Both the position numbers and the translations under genes were made by a program. From Lentisphaerota bacterium (GTDB lineage: Bacteria > Verrucomicrobiota > Lentisphaeria > Oligosphaerales > JABHEG01): 64,000 nucleotides of DNA. The DNA lies in the NCBI GenBank assembly GCA_018676675.1, contig JABHEG010000179.1, forward strand, positions 1-64,000. Reading direction: 5' to 3'. The notes below the pieces were generated by a model that did no database searches, was not told the DNA's origin, and saw only the letters and a program-made list of their open reading frames with translations. How positions within the stretch are numbered: position 1 is the first letter of the stretch; each line of letters begins with the position of its first letter. Of the stretch, positions 24,913 to 34,604 are shown one piece after another.

Positions 24913-27900
24913 TCACCGCGCCATCACCACGAAATGCCTCTGGTCGCGGAAGCGCTCTTGACCGCCCTTCGCAGACATCAGAGTCAACGTCAACGCCCCG
25001 GGGCTGGGAGAGACGAACTCGATCCTGAATTCCGCCCGTTCGCCAAGCGGAATCGTCAACGGCCGTTCTTCTCCTGCAATGCGTTTCCCCTCCAGGACGA
25101 CGTCCCACGTGACGCTGACATGCTCGTCTCGGAACGTGTCGTTGTAGACGATAAGTGTCCTCTGAGCCGGCTTCCCTGCGAGCAGGACGGGAGGGGACGG
25201 GAACGGACCAAGGGTATCATAGTCCTTGTCGAACACCGCCACCGGCGCAAAGGACTTCACAATGGTGCCCCAGGCCTCCGCGTATCCCTCCTTGACCCCG
25301 CTCGGGTCGAGGGCCCCCGTGTAGTGGGGATTGTAAGGGCGAATGTCGAACCAGTCGGCATAGCGGTACCCGCGGGTCTGGAGGCCCATCGCCGCACATA
25401 CCTCCGGCCGCTTCTCACGCATGGCGTCATTGGCCGGGTAGAGAAACTCTCCTATCCCAAGTGGAATCGTCTGCCGGAACTCGGCGGCCCAGTAAATATC
25501 GTTGCGCAGGTCGCGCCCGTAGCCGGAAGCCTTCCCACCTCGATCCTTGAGATCGGCAATGGTGCGGACGTAGTGTTTCACGCTCGCGGGTGATGCCCCA
25601 TATCCGGTGCCATCGCCATCGAAGATCACTGGTCGCGTCCCGTCGTGCAGGCCAATCACTCTGCCGAACTCAGCCAACTGAGCAGGTGAAAGCTTGCTGC
25701 AGTTCAGCCCTTCGTTGTCCCCGGACCACAAGACGATGGACGGGTGATTCCGATCACGCCTCACCCAACGCCGCAGATGGTCCCGGCACTCCGGCAGCCA
25801 GCGCGGATGCTCCGGCATGATCATCCCCCAGCTTGCATAGATCGCACTTTCATCGATCACCAGCATGCCCAACTCGTCACACACGTCATAGACATGGGGG
25901 GGCGCAGGAGCGGCGTGGAAACGCAAAACGTTGAAGTTCGCGGCAAGACACTTGCGCACCATCACTTCAGTCGTCTGCCGATCTTCCAGAGGGCCCGCGT
26001 TCTGCGCGTAACTGGGACTCTCCCCCCTCAGATTACAGCGAATGCCGTTGAGATAGAAGTGGATCCCCTTGAACCACACTTCCCGGAACCCAAAACGCGT
26101 GTCCACACGCTGGAGACGTTTACCCTCCGCGTTCCCCAGGATACTCCGGAGCTGATAGAGATGTGGACGATCGGGTTGCCAGAGCACAGGCTCAGCCCAC
26201 TCGGACACCAGTTCCACGGTGGTGGTCATCTGCCCAGGCAGATCGACCGCTTTGTCGGCAATAGCAAGCTCAATAGCTCCCCCTGCACTCGGGCGGACCG
26301 TGCCGCCAATCCGGACAGCCACGGTACTCCGCCCCGAATTGAACAGCTCATAGATAATGCGTAGCGAACCCTCCCGCACGGACGTCTGGACTCGCACGTC
26401 AGCAATGTGTACCGGTGGCCGTCCGCGTAACGTCACGCTCTGAAACAACCCCTTCCGATTGTTCCCGCCGATGCCATGGGGAATCCAGTGCCGCCGGTTG
26501 CGCCAGTCGCTGCTGGGTTTGGGCACGCTGAAGTGAGTGTCGTCCTTGACCGTCAGCTCAAGTCGGTTGCCCTGCGAGGGGACGGTGACCAAACCGGTGA
26601 TATCGAACTCCACTGGAACAGGCCCAACCAGGCGCTGACCCGCCGAAAGACCATTCACGCGAACATCGCAGGACTCGCCTACAGCATCGAAGCGCAACAG
26701 AATGCGCTGGCCTTGGAGGCACAGTGGTAGGTCAAACGTCCGGGAATACGTTGCTGCATGCACGTCTCGACATCCCTTCATCAGCTCCCACCTGAAGGGC
26801 ACGGTGATATCACGGGCCTCGGCCGAGCCGTCGGGGTCAAACGTCCATGTCCCGTCCAGAGAAATCACTGATTCGGCGGCCGGGGCCGCATCGGCGCGCA
26901 GCGCGACCAACGTGGCAGTCAGGCGATCCGGGGCAGTGTCTGCGGCTATGCCGGTGGCCGCCAACGCACGCCATCCCGCACTCTTGCTTAAGAAGTGAAG
27001 TGAGCGAACCGGTATATCCGGGGAGGGGTTCTCCCACACCGTCACCCAGGCAGGTGTTCCATCGGGAATAGGGACGAGGGTGCCGTGGGCCAGATCGCGC
27101 GGATCATCAGTCACAGACGTCACTGCGTCTTCCCAACGCATGGGAACAACAACCATCTCAGCGTCGGCGCGGCCCACGTGCATCTCGCCAACGACCGCAT
27201 CCGGCCTGGCGGCACCAGTCGCGGTGTGCCAGAGCGCAATGACCGCGAGCTGCCTGTCGATTCCCTGGACCGGCGGACCTGCCCGGAACAGGACGCCATT
27301 CGCCAACGTCTGCTCTCCTTCAGTCAGCGGAATCAATCCGCTCTCCGCCTGTTTGCCCGAAAGGGAAAGCTCGATCCATCCTTTCCGGCTTCCATTGAGA
27401 GAAAAGTCACGATTGTACTCGAGGCGGTAGCATTTCGCCCATGGCGACCGTCGGGCATCCTGAAGCCGCCATTCCCCGTCTCCTGCGGAAACCGCAATGT
27501 CGAGGTCCGCCACCGGGAGAATGACGTGTGCACGTTTCAGCCCCATGATGTTGGCTCCGGCGAGGGGCCGCAGCGCCACCGACCCAGTTCCCTCGCCCCT
27601 CACCATGGCCCCATCGTAGAGCTCCGGGGCCAGGCTCAGGATCCACTGCAGGTGTGCCGCACCATCGATCTCGGCAAAATCGAAGTCGTACCGGACGGTG
27701 ACACGGCCTTCATCCTCGGTGAGCCGCTGCGTGACCGTCCCGTGTGAGCCGTGACTCCGGCGAATCGTGACGTGCCTGCCCTCGGTCTCCTCAACGGCAG
27801 CTTTGGTGTCACTCGGGAAACGGTAAATCCCTTTCCAGTCTGAACTCGCCACCCAAGGGGGGCTGAGCGTGAGCATTGCGCACCCGGCAATAGAGACGTG

Positions 27901-27984
27901 TTCACCAGCCTCACCATCGGTGACTTCCAATCCGGAGACGGCGGAGAGCGAGGACACAATTCCCACGCAAAACATGCCAAACAT
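24913..27984 (-). CDS. Secreted GH2-family glycoside hydrolase
   Basis: The ~380 N-terminal residues after a signal peptide (MFGMFCVGIVSSLSAVSG) are beta-rich and not assigned. From ~385 the GH2 layout is clear: sugar-binding jelly roll (SLDGTWTFDPDG to CDVRVNG), immunoglobulin-like domain, and TIM barrel with GFREVWFKGIHFYLNGIRCN. The predicted acid/base is Glu758 in LWSGDNE and the predicted nucleophile is Glu846 in GIGEFLYP. GH2 enzymes release beta-galactose, beta-glucuronic acid, beta-mannose or related sugars; the specificity is not readable. ATG 27984 is preferred because AGGAG lies seven bases upstream, while TTG 28011 has none. It is divergent from the DUF6785 gene and faces the same ~155-bp regulatory gap. 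Confidence 0.85.
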   Translation of the reverse strand: MFGMFCVGIVSSLSAVSGLEVTDGEAGEHVSIAGCAMLTLSPPWVASSDWKGIYRFPSDTKAAVEETEGRHVTIRRSHGSHGTVTQRLTEDEGRVTVRYDFDFAEIDGAAHLQWILSLAPELYDGAMVRGEGTGSVALRPLAGANIMGLKRAHVILPVADLDIAVSAGDGEWRLQDARRSPWAKCYRLEYNRDFSLNGSRKGWIELSLSGKQAESGLIPLTEGEQTLANGVLFRAGPPVQGIDRQLAVIALWHTATGAARPDAVVGEMHVGRADAEMVVVPMRWEDAVTSVTDDPRDLAHGTLVPIPDGTPAWVTVWENPSPDIPVRSLHFLSKSAGWRALAATGIAADTAPDRLTATLVALRADAAPAAESVISLDGTWTFDPDGSAEARDITVPFRWELMKGCRDVHAATYSRTFDLPLCLQGQRILLRFDAVGESCDVRVNGLSAGQRLVGPVPVEFDITGLVTVPSQGNRLELTVKDDTHFSVPKPSSDWRNRRHWIPHGIGGNNRKGLFQSVTLRGRPPVHIADVRVQTSVREGSLRIIYELFNSGRSTVAVRIGGTVRPSAGGAIELAIADKAVDLPGQMTTTVELVSEWAEPVLWQPDRPHLYQLRSILGNAEGKRLQRVDTRFGFREVWFKGIHFYLNGIRCNLRGESPSYAQNAGPLEDRQTTEVMVRKCLAANFNVLRFHAAPAPPHVYDVCDELGMLVIDESAIYASWGMIMPEHPRWLPECRDHLRRWVRRDRNHPSIVLWSGDNEGLNCSKLSPAQLAEFGRVIGLHDGTRPVIFDGDGTGYGASPASVKHYVRTIADLKDRGGKASGYGRDLRNDIYWAAEFRQTIPLGIGEFLYPANDAMREKRPEVCAAMGLQTRGYRYADWFDIRPYNPHYTGALDPSGVKEGYAEAWGTIVKSFAPVAVFDKDYDTLGPFPSPPVLLAGKPAQRTLIVYNDTFRDEHVSVTWDVVLEGKRIAGEERPLTIPLGERAEFRIEFVSPSPGALTLTLMSAKGGQERFRDQRHFVVMAR

Positions 27985-28139
27985 CTTCACGCTCCTGATT
28001 CTGTACAACAATCAAAACGGCCTCATACTTGGCGATACTAACGTAGATCCCCCGGTCCGCACATTCGCTTGCTCACTCCCCGAAAAACCTGCGGTCAACG
28101 TGTGAGCGAAGCCCGACCAGCGGCATTACGGTAGGCCCT

Positions 28140-30173
28140 ATGACACGACGCAGCATCATTTTGGGGCTCTTAGGCGCAGCAACCGTCTGCGGTCTCTGCT
28201 TCTTCAACGACTGGGTGCTTCGCCAAACGTACCTGGTCGGCAACAACATGCCCGCCGCCATCTACGGGTCCTTCGTCCTCTTCTGCTTTGCCCTGAATCC
28301 CTTCCTCAAGAAACATGCTCTCACCGGGCGTGAACTGGCTGTTGTCATGGCGCTGACCCTGGCGGGAGCGGGAGTCCCGGGAGGCGGTCTGGTGCGAACC
28401 CTCGTCCCTTCACTCGTGATTCCCCATCATTTGGAGAAGACGTCCCCCGGCTGGAAGCAGGAGGGCATTATCAACGCCATCCCCAAGCGTATGTTGGTGG
28501 ACGTTTCGGACGACGAGGACCGCGTAGTAAACGGCTACGTACAGGGCCTTGGGGAGGGAAACGCGCACATCGGTCTGGGGGACATCCCCTGGAAGGCGTG
28601 GGGCCCTCCCCTGCTCTTCTGGCTCCCGATTGCCATGACTCTGTGGATCGCACTTATCGGGCTCTCCGTGGCCGTGCACCGACAATGGTCCGAGCACGAG
28701 CACCTCCCCTACCCCATCGCACGCTTCAGCGATGCCATTCTGCCGCAGAAGGGCCAGCGCCTCCCCGCCCTCTTCAATCAACGCCTTTTCTGGATCGGGC
28801 TTCTGGTTGTCCTGTGCGTGCACACCAACAACTACGCCTATACCTGGTTCCCAAACCACCTGATCCAGATACCGACCCGCTTTGATCTCACGCCGCTCGC
28901 CAGCGTGTTCCCCGTCTTCGTGCGTGGCGGCGGAACCGGTCTCCTCCGTCCGCACATCTACATCATCATCATCGGCCTCGCCTACTTCATCCCAAGTGAT
29001 GTCGCCCTCTCCTTCGGGATCGGGCCCTTTCTCTGGTACCTCGTCATGGGCATTTTTGCGACGTACGGAATCAACCTGACATCTCCACAGGACGGTACGT
29101 CCTACTTTTCACTCAAACCCCAGAGCTTCGCCCTGTTCGGAGCCAACGTGGGGGTGCTTGCCGCGGTTCTGTTCACCGGGCGTCACTACTACATCAACCT
29201 GGTTAGGAACGCGTTGGGACGCAAAGGAAGCGAGGAGATCGACCCCACGTCCATTGCCAGTTTCCGTGTCTTTCTTGCGGCGACTCTCTGCCTCCTGATT
29301 CAGCTGCGCGTGATCGGCATCGAGCTTCCTCTGGCAATCCCCTACCTGGCCTTCATGATCATGGGCTTCGTCGTGCTAAGTCGAGTGATCGCAGAAACGG
29401 GACTCATCTATCTGAAATGCTACTTCTGGCCGTGCGCCACGCTCTGGGGCCTCCTCGGCGCCCGGGCCTGCGGCCCTCAGCAACTCATGCTCATGATGAT
29501 GGTCAGCACGATTCTCTTCATTGATCCGCGCGAAGCCCTGATGCCGTTCCTGGCCAACGCCCAGGAGACACTCCGCCTGCGCAAGGTCCCTCTGGGGCGC
29601 CCTGCCTTCTGGTCCGTGATCGCGCTTCTGGTCGGGTTGGCCGTTGCGATCCCGGTTACGCTTTACATCAAGTATGACATGGGGAGCGCCACCGGCGACA
29701 ACTGGTCCACGATTACCGTGCCGAAGGTGCCGTTCGACAATGCGGTCATGATTCGCAGAAAACTCGCGACCCAGGGACTGGCACTTGACGAAACAGTGCC
29801 CTTCTGGCGTCGTCTTGGCGAGGCATCCCCAAACCCGATCTGCGTTGCCATGACAGTGATTGGTTTCGCCTTGGTCATCGGTTGCGCAACCGCCCGGCTG
29901 CGCTTCAAGTGGTGGCCCCTGCACCCCCTCATGTTCGTGACCTGGGCCTCGACTCCCCTGCGCTGGATGGGCGTCTCCTACCTCCTTGGATGGGCCGTCA
30001 AATCCATCGTCGCCAAGTATGGAGGAAGCAACACCTATAACCGCCTGAAGCCACTCATGCTTGGGCTGATAGCGGGAGAAATCCTCGGTGCACTCCTGCC
30101 AACCTTGTTCGGGCTGCTCTATTACGCTATAACGAATGAGCAACCCCGCATGTTCAACGTCATTCCGGGTTAG
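28140..30173 (+). CDS. DUF6785/DUF6784-like large membrane protein
   Basis: This 677-residue polytopic protein has about 14 hydrophobic segments over its whole length. The pattern (long membrane core, NNYAYTWFPNHLIQIPTRFDL loop ~223-243, a soluble loop with WKQEGIINAIPKRMLVD near 103-119) agrees with the DUF6785/DUF6784 family known mainly from PVC, Armatimonadota and related genomes; I make this assignment from memory of the family. The function is unknown. The topology and setting near glycoside hydrolases suggest an oligosaccharide or solute transporter, which is inference. The downstream ADP-ribosylglycohydrolase gene starts 36 bp after its stop, indicating one operon. Confidence 0.7.
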   Translation: MTRRSIILGLLGAATVCGLCFFNDWVLRQTYLVGNNMPAAIYGSFVLFCFALNPFLKKHALTGRELAVVMALTLAGAGVPGGGLVRTLVPSLVIPHHLEKTSPGWKQEGIINAIPKRMLVDVSDDEDRVVNGYVQGLGEGNAHIGLGDIPWKAWGPPLLFWLPIAMTLWIALIGLSVAVHRQWSEHEHLPYPIARFSDAILPQKGQRLPALFNQRLFWIGLLVVLCVHTNNYAYTWFPNHLIQIPTRFDLTPLASVFPVFVRGGGTGLLRPHIYIIIIGLAYFIPSDVALSFGIGPFLWYLVMGIFATYGINLTSPQDGTSYFSLKPQSFALFGANVGVLAAVLFTGRHYYINLVRNALGRKGSEEIDPTSIASFRVFLAATLCLLIQLRVIGIELPLAIPYLAFMIMGFVVLSRVIAETGLIYLKCYFWPCATLWGLLGARACGPQQLMLMMMVSTILFIDPREALMPFLANAQETLRLRKVPLGRPAFWSVIALLVGLAVAIPVTLYIKYDMGSATGDNWSTITVPKVPFDNAVMIRRKLATQGLALDETVPFWRRLGEASPNPICVAMTVIGFALVIGCATARLRFKWWPLHPLMFVTWASTPLRWMGVSYLLGWAVKSIVAKYGGSNTYNRLKPLMLGLIAGEILGALLPTLFGLLYYAITNEQPRMFNVIPG

Positions 30174-30209
30174 CATCCGCCCCACTGGTGTCCCGCACAA
30201 GGAAGCCTC

Positions 30210-31592
30210 ATGTCGGCAGCAATCAGACATATTCTGGAACACCCGCTTTTTGATGTTGCCGTCCAGGCCACACGAACGGACATCGATCAGCTCCTGGAAT
30301 TCGGGGTAGACACCATGCCCCTTCTCGAGGAACTTGCGGACCTCGCGGCACTCGGATCGCTTGATGAACTGCTACGCTTCCAGATGCGCCTCTGGGACAG
30401 CCCGCAACCTGCGGACTTCCCCTACGACGAGCCGTCAGACGCCGAAACAATCCGGGCTCAATGGCCCAGGGATGATGCCACTTTCAACGGCGAACGCGGG
30501 GATTTGCACGACAAGTTGGCCGGTGCATGGCTGGGACGAGCTGCCGGGTGTTGCCTGGGCAAACCCCTCGAACTCGGCTTGGACAGGAGACAGGTGCAGG
30601 AGATCTGCGAAGCACTGGGGAGCTGGCCCCTGCATGATTATCTCAATCCCTGGCCCGAAGGACGCTTCCCGGCCCCCACGGGGAAGATAACCGCCGGACG
30701 ACATCGCAGTTGCACACGCGGTTTGATCGACCACTGTCCCAATGATGATGACATCAACTACCCCCTTGCAAGTCTCACCTGCCTGGAGCAGCACGGCCTG
30801 GACTGGAGCCCGACCAAGCTCTTTCGGCTCATCGCGGATATTACCCCCTATGGTAGTCTGTGGTCGTCCGGCAAAAACGGTGCCCGCGCAGCCATCATGG
30901 AAATGAGGCACCCCGCCGGCCAACTCTTTGGCAACCCAACGCGGCAGTCTCTGGGGGCAATGATCCGCTGCGACACATGGGCCCTGGTCTCCCCGGGCAA
31001 CGTCCCACAAGCCGCAGATTTTGCCTTGCGTGATGCCCTGTTCACGCAAACGCGGAACGGAATCTACGCAGGTGTATTCTGGACGGTCGCCATCGCCGAA
31101 GCCCTCTCGTCAGATTCCCCGTCCGCGGCCTTGGAGAAGGCACTTGCCTTTGTTCCCCCCATGTCCCGTTTTGCCGAAATGGTGGCCCAGTGCAGGGGTG
31201 CCCACGCGACCAGCGAGTGGGCAACGGCGGTCGACGAGTTGTACGCAAACCACTCGGAACACCTTCCCGAGAGCGCCCAGTTCAACCACGCATTGGTCAA
31301 CAGTGGGCTGGTCATTCTCGGATTGCTGTACGGCGAGGGGGATTTCACCCGTACAATCGGGCTGACAGTATCAGGAGGGCGGGACACAGACTGCACCGGG
31401 GCCACGGCAGGCTCGATGATGGGGGCCGCCTACGGATTGAAGCGTATCCCGGATCGGTGGTACAGGTGCTTCAATGATTCCTATCGTTCTGTCATGGCGG
31501 GGTGCCACAACATGAAGCTAACAGATGTCATCGCGCGCACCGAACGCCTGGCGCTGGAATACGGACGTTTCTCCCTCGGGATGGACGCGTGA
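30210..31592 (+). CDS. ADP-ribosylglycohydrolase-family protein
   Basis: After a ~95-residue N-terminal helical extension, the protein has the all-helical ADP-ribosylglycohydrolase (DraG-like) domain: DKLAGAWLGRAAGCCLGKPLE (~101-121), the first metal-ligand block PNDDDINYPL (~177-186), and the second block GGRDTDCTGATAGSMMGAAYG (~390-410). Known members hydrolyse N- or O-linked ADP-ribose using two magnesium ions. Many homologues next to sugar genes are thought to act on other ribosides or sugars, so the substrate is open. ATG 30210 has AAGGAAG upstream at good spacing. It is co-directional and closely spaced with the DUF6785 gene. Confidence 0.85.
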   Translation: MSAAIRHILEHPLFDVAVQATRTDIDQLLEFGVDTMPLLEELADLAALGSLDELLRFQMRLWDSPQPADFPYDEPSDAETIRAQWPRDDATFNGERGDLHDKLAGAWLGRAAGCCLGKPLELGLDRRQVQEICEALGSWPLHDYLNPWPEGRFPAPTGKITAGRHRSCTRGLIDHCPNDDDINYPLASLTCLEQHGLDWSPTKLFRLIADITPYGSLWSSGKNGARAAIMEMRHPAGQLFGNPTRQSLGAMIRCDTWALVSPGNVPQAADFALRDALFTQTRNGIYAGVFWTVAIAEALSSDSPSAALEKALAFVPPMSRFAEMVAQCRGAHATSEWATAVDELYANHSEHLPESAQFNHALVNSGLVILGLLYGEGDFTRTIGLTVSGGRDTDCTGATAGSMMGAAYGLKRIPDRWYRCFNDSYRSVMAGCHNMKLTDVIARTERLALEYGRFSLGMDA

Positions 31593-31934
31593 GGCTCGCC
31601 TGACATCCTTCCCAGGGGCAAGATCCGCCCCGCTCTCCTTACACAGACCTCTAACCCGCATTTCTCATAAACTTGGGGTGCGTCGAGCCTTGCTTTCGCA
31701 AGCGGGTGCTGTGGTGACCACTGCCCGGTGCGGTGAGAGCGAGGATCGGCGTGCCCCAAGTTTACCCAACGGGTGGGCATTGCCTTTTGGTCTCGGAAAC
31801 ACAGTGTCTCGCCCGAGGATCGACCACTGATTCTCAATGGTCTCTGCCAGAGCGAGAAACAAACGCCTAAGTGTTCTGCCCATGAGAAATGCGGGCTAAC
31901 CAGGTGACCTTGCCCTCAGGCCAAAGGCCATCCT
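31593..31934. other. Intergenic region holding a MITE-like element
   Basis: This 342-bp gap lies between two convergent genes. No coding frame is credible. Most of it is the terminal-inverted-repeat element described at 31655-31895. Confidence 0.6.
31655..31895. mobile_element. MITE-like element, 241 bp
   Basis: The ends are perfect 14-bp inverted repeats: CCCGCATTTCTCAT at 31655-31668 and its complement ATGAGAAATGCGGG at 31882-31895. Direct repeats of CTAA lie immediately outside (31651-31654 and 31896-31899), as expected for a 4-bp target duplication. Inside are further inverted segments (AAACTTGGGG 31669-31678 against CCCCAAGTTT 31754-31763; a CTTGC-TTTC-GCAAG hairpin near 31691). It has no transposase frame, so it would be a non-autonomous element moved in trans. 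No partner IS is seen in the window. Confidence 0.55.
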
Positions 31935-34604
31935 TCACCGCCCCATCGTGTTTGCACGGACATGCGTCGCCGCGTGGATTTGGTAACGAACACTCCGACC
32001 TGCAATGACTCGGTGTGGGTGGGTGGTCAACGTCACCCCAGCCTCGTTCATTGCGAAGCCCGGGTCTTCAACCGTGTAAAGGCGTTGCCCTTCTTCTGAC
32101 GTCTCGACCCGCCCGATGGTGTATGCGCGGACAGTTCCGTCCGAAAACGTCACCAGCACAACCTGCCCTGTGACTCTGGGAGGAACGCTTCCGGAAACCA
32201 CGACGTACCCACGCGTTCCTTCTCCGTTCTCGTGCATCGCGCCACGAACGTCTCCCTCCCAGCCGCCACTTCCTTCTACCAGGGCCTTGCCGACGCCAAA
32301 GCGCCGACCACCGACCAGATGACCTTCCAACATCGTCCCCTCCCGTATCCGAATAAGGCCCCAACGCCCTCCGAATACGGCCTCTCCATCCTCTGTCGGG
32401 CAGGTTCCCGAAGCGTCCTCATCGAACGCCAGCGCAAAGTAGTCACGACCATGTGTGCCGCGCTCAACGGTCACGAGGGTCCCCCCATTCAACGGACTTG
32501 TGGTGACTGCTCGGACGGCCCCCTCACCGGCTATCGGCTCATGCACCGCCACGAAAATGCTGGTGAGATCCGTCCCTCTCCGACGGGCACAGAAAAACGG
32601 GGCCTGGAATTCGGGCAATCGCTCGTCGTGCCGTTCTGCATCCCGAATGCGTGGCGCTTCTCCCAGGAAGACCTCTGTTCCCGGCGCTCCGACCAGTACA
32701 CTCCGCGTACCTGTCTCCGGCGCAGCAGCCAAACGGAGTTCGAGCACAACGTTCCCGGATGCCTGGCCGGTCGCCAACTTGCGGACGAACCCATACCCTC
32801 CGGCCGGACCTACCCCAGAACTCTCCCCTTGCGGGAGCTTGAAGCTCACTCCCGGATTCATGAGGCCGGACTCACGCGGTGTCAGAACCACACCACGGAC
32901 GTCAGCCGTGGAGTCCTCGTCAGCACTCCCATGCAGCAAGTAGTCATGCTGCTTTCCACCATGGACCTGGAAGACATCAATCAGGTATGCGTCCCGGCTG
33001 TCCTCGCCAACCAACGCAAGCGTACGCCGAAACCGACTGACCTTGCCCGGATACACAGCCCCATTTTCTGCTTCAGTCAGATGGAACGCCTGGCCATCGG
33101 TCGCAAAACACCGAAACCGGTTTTCTGCGCGTTGACTCGCAACGCTGCTGTTCACACCATCCACCACGATGGTGTTATGAGACATCGTGCCTGTCGTCCA
33201 GGCCCTCCAGGCGGTGTGCGTGTAACCGATGTCCCGGAGCAGTTCCCGCCCGTGTGCGAACAGGCCAATACTCAACGCGTCGCTGTGCTTGTGACCGCGG
33301 CCCCCGGTGTTGTTCAGCCACGCTGAAACCTGCTGCTTCTCCACCCCGCCACCAAGCATCGCGAGACCGAGACCGGGCATGAGCAGTGATCTGCTCTCAG
33401 CGGGCACCCCCTGGCGACTGCGAGCCCACGTGTCGTTCACTGGCGGAAGCCCCCCATGCGGCAGGCGAATCCCATAGAAGGAACGCCCGAGAGCCTCGAT
33501 GCTCCTCCGAAGGCTCTCCTGACTCTTGCCCAACGCCGCACTCGCACTCAAGCCATCCGTCCCAGCAGGGGCGTCTTGTTGGGCTCCGGGCTCGTATCCC
33601 TCGACTGCGCCCAGGACATTTCTGAGGGCTCCCAGAACCTGACCGCAATACGAGGGGGCCGGCTCCTGCCAGTGCCCATCGTAGAGGAAGCGTGTCCCAA
33701 GGAAGTGATTCGTGCGGGTGAGTCCTTCAGCCACCCAGTCTTCGCGACCAAGCACGCGCCCGGCGAGAATGAAATCGCGCCACATTCCCGGCGACATGTT
33801 GCTGTACGTTTCTCGGATTCCCATGACAAAAGACACCATCGCCCCGAACAGGTCATGTTCGATCCTCTCGCGTGCCTTCTCTCCACCGACTTCTCCCCAG
33901 CCGTCCCACCCCTGCAGGCAGTCGTAGGCCATGAGCAGTTCCCTCGAGATCCCCATGTAGGCCCACCAACTCCAACGGCTGGTCCGGTAAGTCGACATCC
34001 CCTTGATCCGGTTCTGTGTGTAAGGAACAAACACCTTCGGGCGGAAGGGATAGTCGAACTTGTAGGCATATCCGGGATAGACTTCGGCAAAGCGGCGGAG
34101 AATCAGGACCGCCCGCCGGGCAAAAGCGTCGTCCCCGGTGAGAAAGTAGAGTTCCCCCAGCCTCTGTGCCGTGCCGGCCATGTACTCCCTGGCTTTGTAG
34201 TCAGCGCTCGCCTCGAAGAAGAGGCGGTAACCATCGTCCCGGGCATAGTAGGGGTAGTGATGTTCTCCTTCCGGAGCAGCAACAGACAAGACACCGGTCG
34301 TGGGGTACTTGGGATTCGGGTAGACAGCATCACACCCGGGACAGCGAAGCGTCTTCGGCTTGCGTGGTTCCCATCGCCAGGCGGCCCGATCCTGGGCGTC
34401 CGTCTCACAGTTCGGACACTCGGTGAAGTAGATCCCCGACTGCTCCGGGATGAGGGCCAGTGCCTCCTCTTCGCTCAGCCCCATCACGTAGCGGACAGCG
34501 GCGCGATGCCCTTTCTCTTGACCCGAGGGCACGGGAAACACCTTTGCCGAAGCTCCCTGAGCAGCCGCCCCCAGCAGACATAATGTGACCATCAATTTAC
34601 CCAT
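31935..34604 (-). CDS. Secreted heparinase II/III-family protein
   Basis: This 889-residue protein has a short signal peptide (MGKLMVTLCLLGAAAQGASA). Near the N-terminus it has two Cys pairs, C-P-N-C (~63) and C-P-G-C (~88), that look like a zinc ribbon. It then has an alpha/alpha toroid (~130-420) and the heparinase II/III beta domain beginning with TGGRGHKHSDALSIGLFAHG and DIGYTHT, then MSHNTIVVDGVNSS. These motifs hold the His and Tyr residues used by the lyases to abstract the uronate C5 proton. Substrates in the family include heparan sulfate, alginate and other uronates; here it is not determinable. ATG 34604 is the start. It points away from the pseudopilin gene and faces no operon partner. 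Confidence 0.85.
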   Translation of the reverse strand: MGKLMVTLCLLGAAAQGASAKVFPVPSGQEKGHRAAVRYVMGLSEEEALALIPEQSGIYFTECPNCETDAQDRAAWRWEPRKPKTLRCPGCDAVYPNPKYPTTGVLSVAAPEGEHHYPYYARDDGYRLFFEASADYKAREYMAGTAQRLGELYFLTGDDAFARRAVLILRRFAEVYPGYAYKFDYPFRPKVFVPYTQNRIKGMSTYRTSRWSWWAYMGISRELLMAYDCLQGWDGWGEVGGEKARERIEHDLFGAMVSFVMGIRETYSNMSPGMWRDFILAGRVLGREDWVAEGLTRTNHFLGTRFLYDGHWQEPAPSYCGQVLGALRNVLGAVEGYEPGAQQDAPAGTDGLSASAALGKSQESLRRSIEALGRSFYGIRLPHGGLPPVNDTWARSRQGVPAESRSLLMPGLGLAMLGGGVEKQQVSAWLNNTGGRGHKHSDALSIGLFAHGRELLRDIGYTHTAWRAWTTGTMSHNTIVVDGVNSSVASQRAENRFRCFATDGQAFHLTEAENGAVYPGKVSRFRRTLALVGEDSRDAYLIDVFQVHGGKQHDYLLHGSADEDSTADVRGVVLTPRESGLMNPGVSFKLPQGESSGVGPAGGYGFVRKLATGQASGNVVLELRLAAAPETGTRSVLVGAPGTEVFLGEAPRIRDAERHDERLPEFQAPFFCARRRGTDLTSIFVAVHEPIAGEGAVRAVTTSPLNGGTLVTVERGTHGRDYFALAFDEDASGTCPTEDGEAVFGGRWGLIRIREGTMLEGHLVGGRRFGVGKALVEGSGGWEGDVRGAMHENGEGTRGYVVVSGSVPPRVTGQVVLVTFSDGTVRAYTIGRVETSEEGQRLYTVEDPGFAMNEAGVTLTTHPHRVIAGRSVRYQIHAATHVRANTMGR

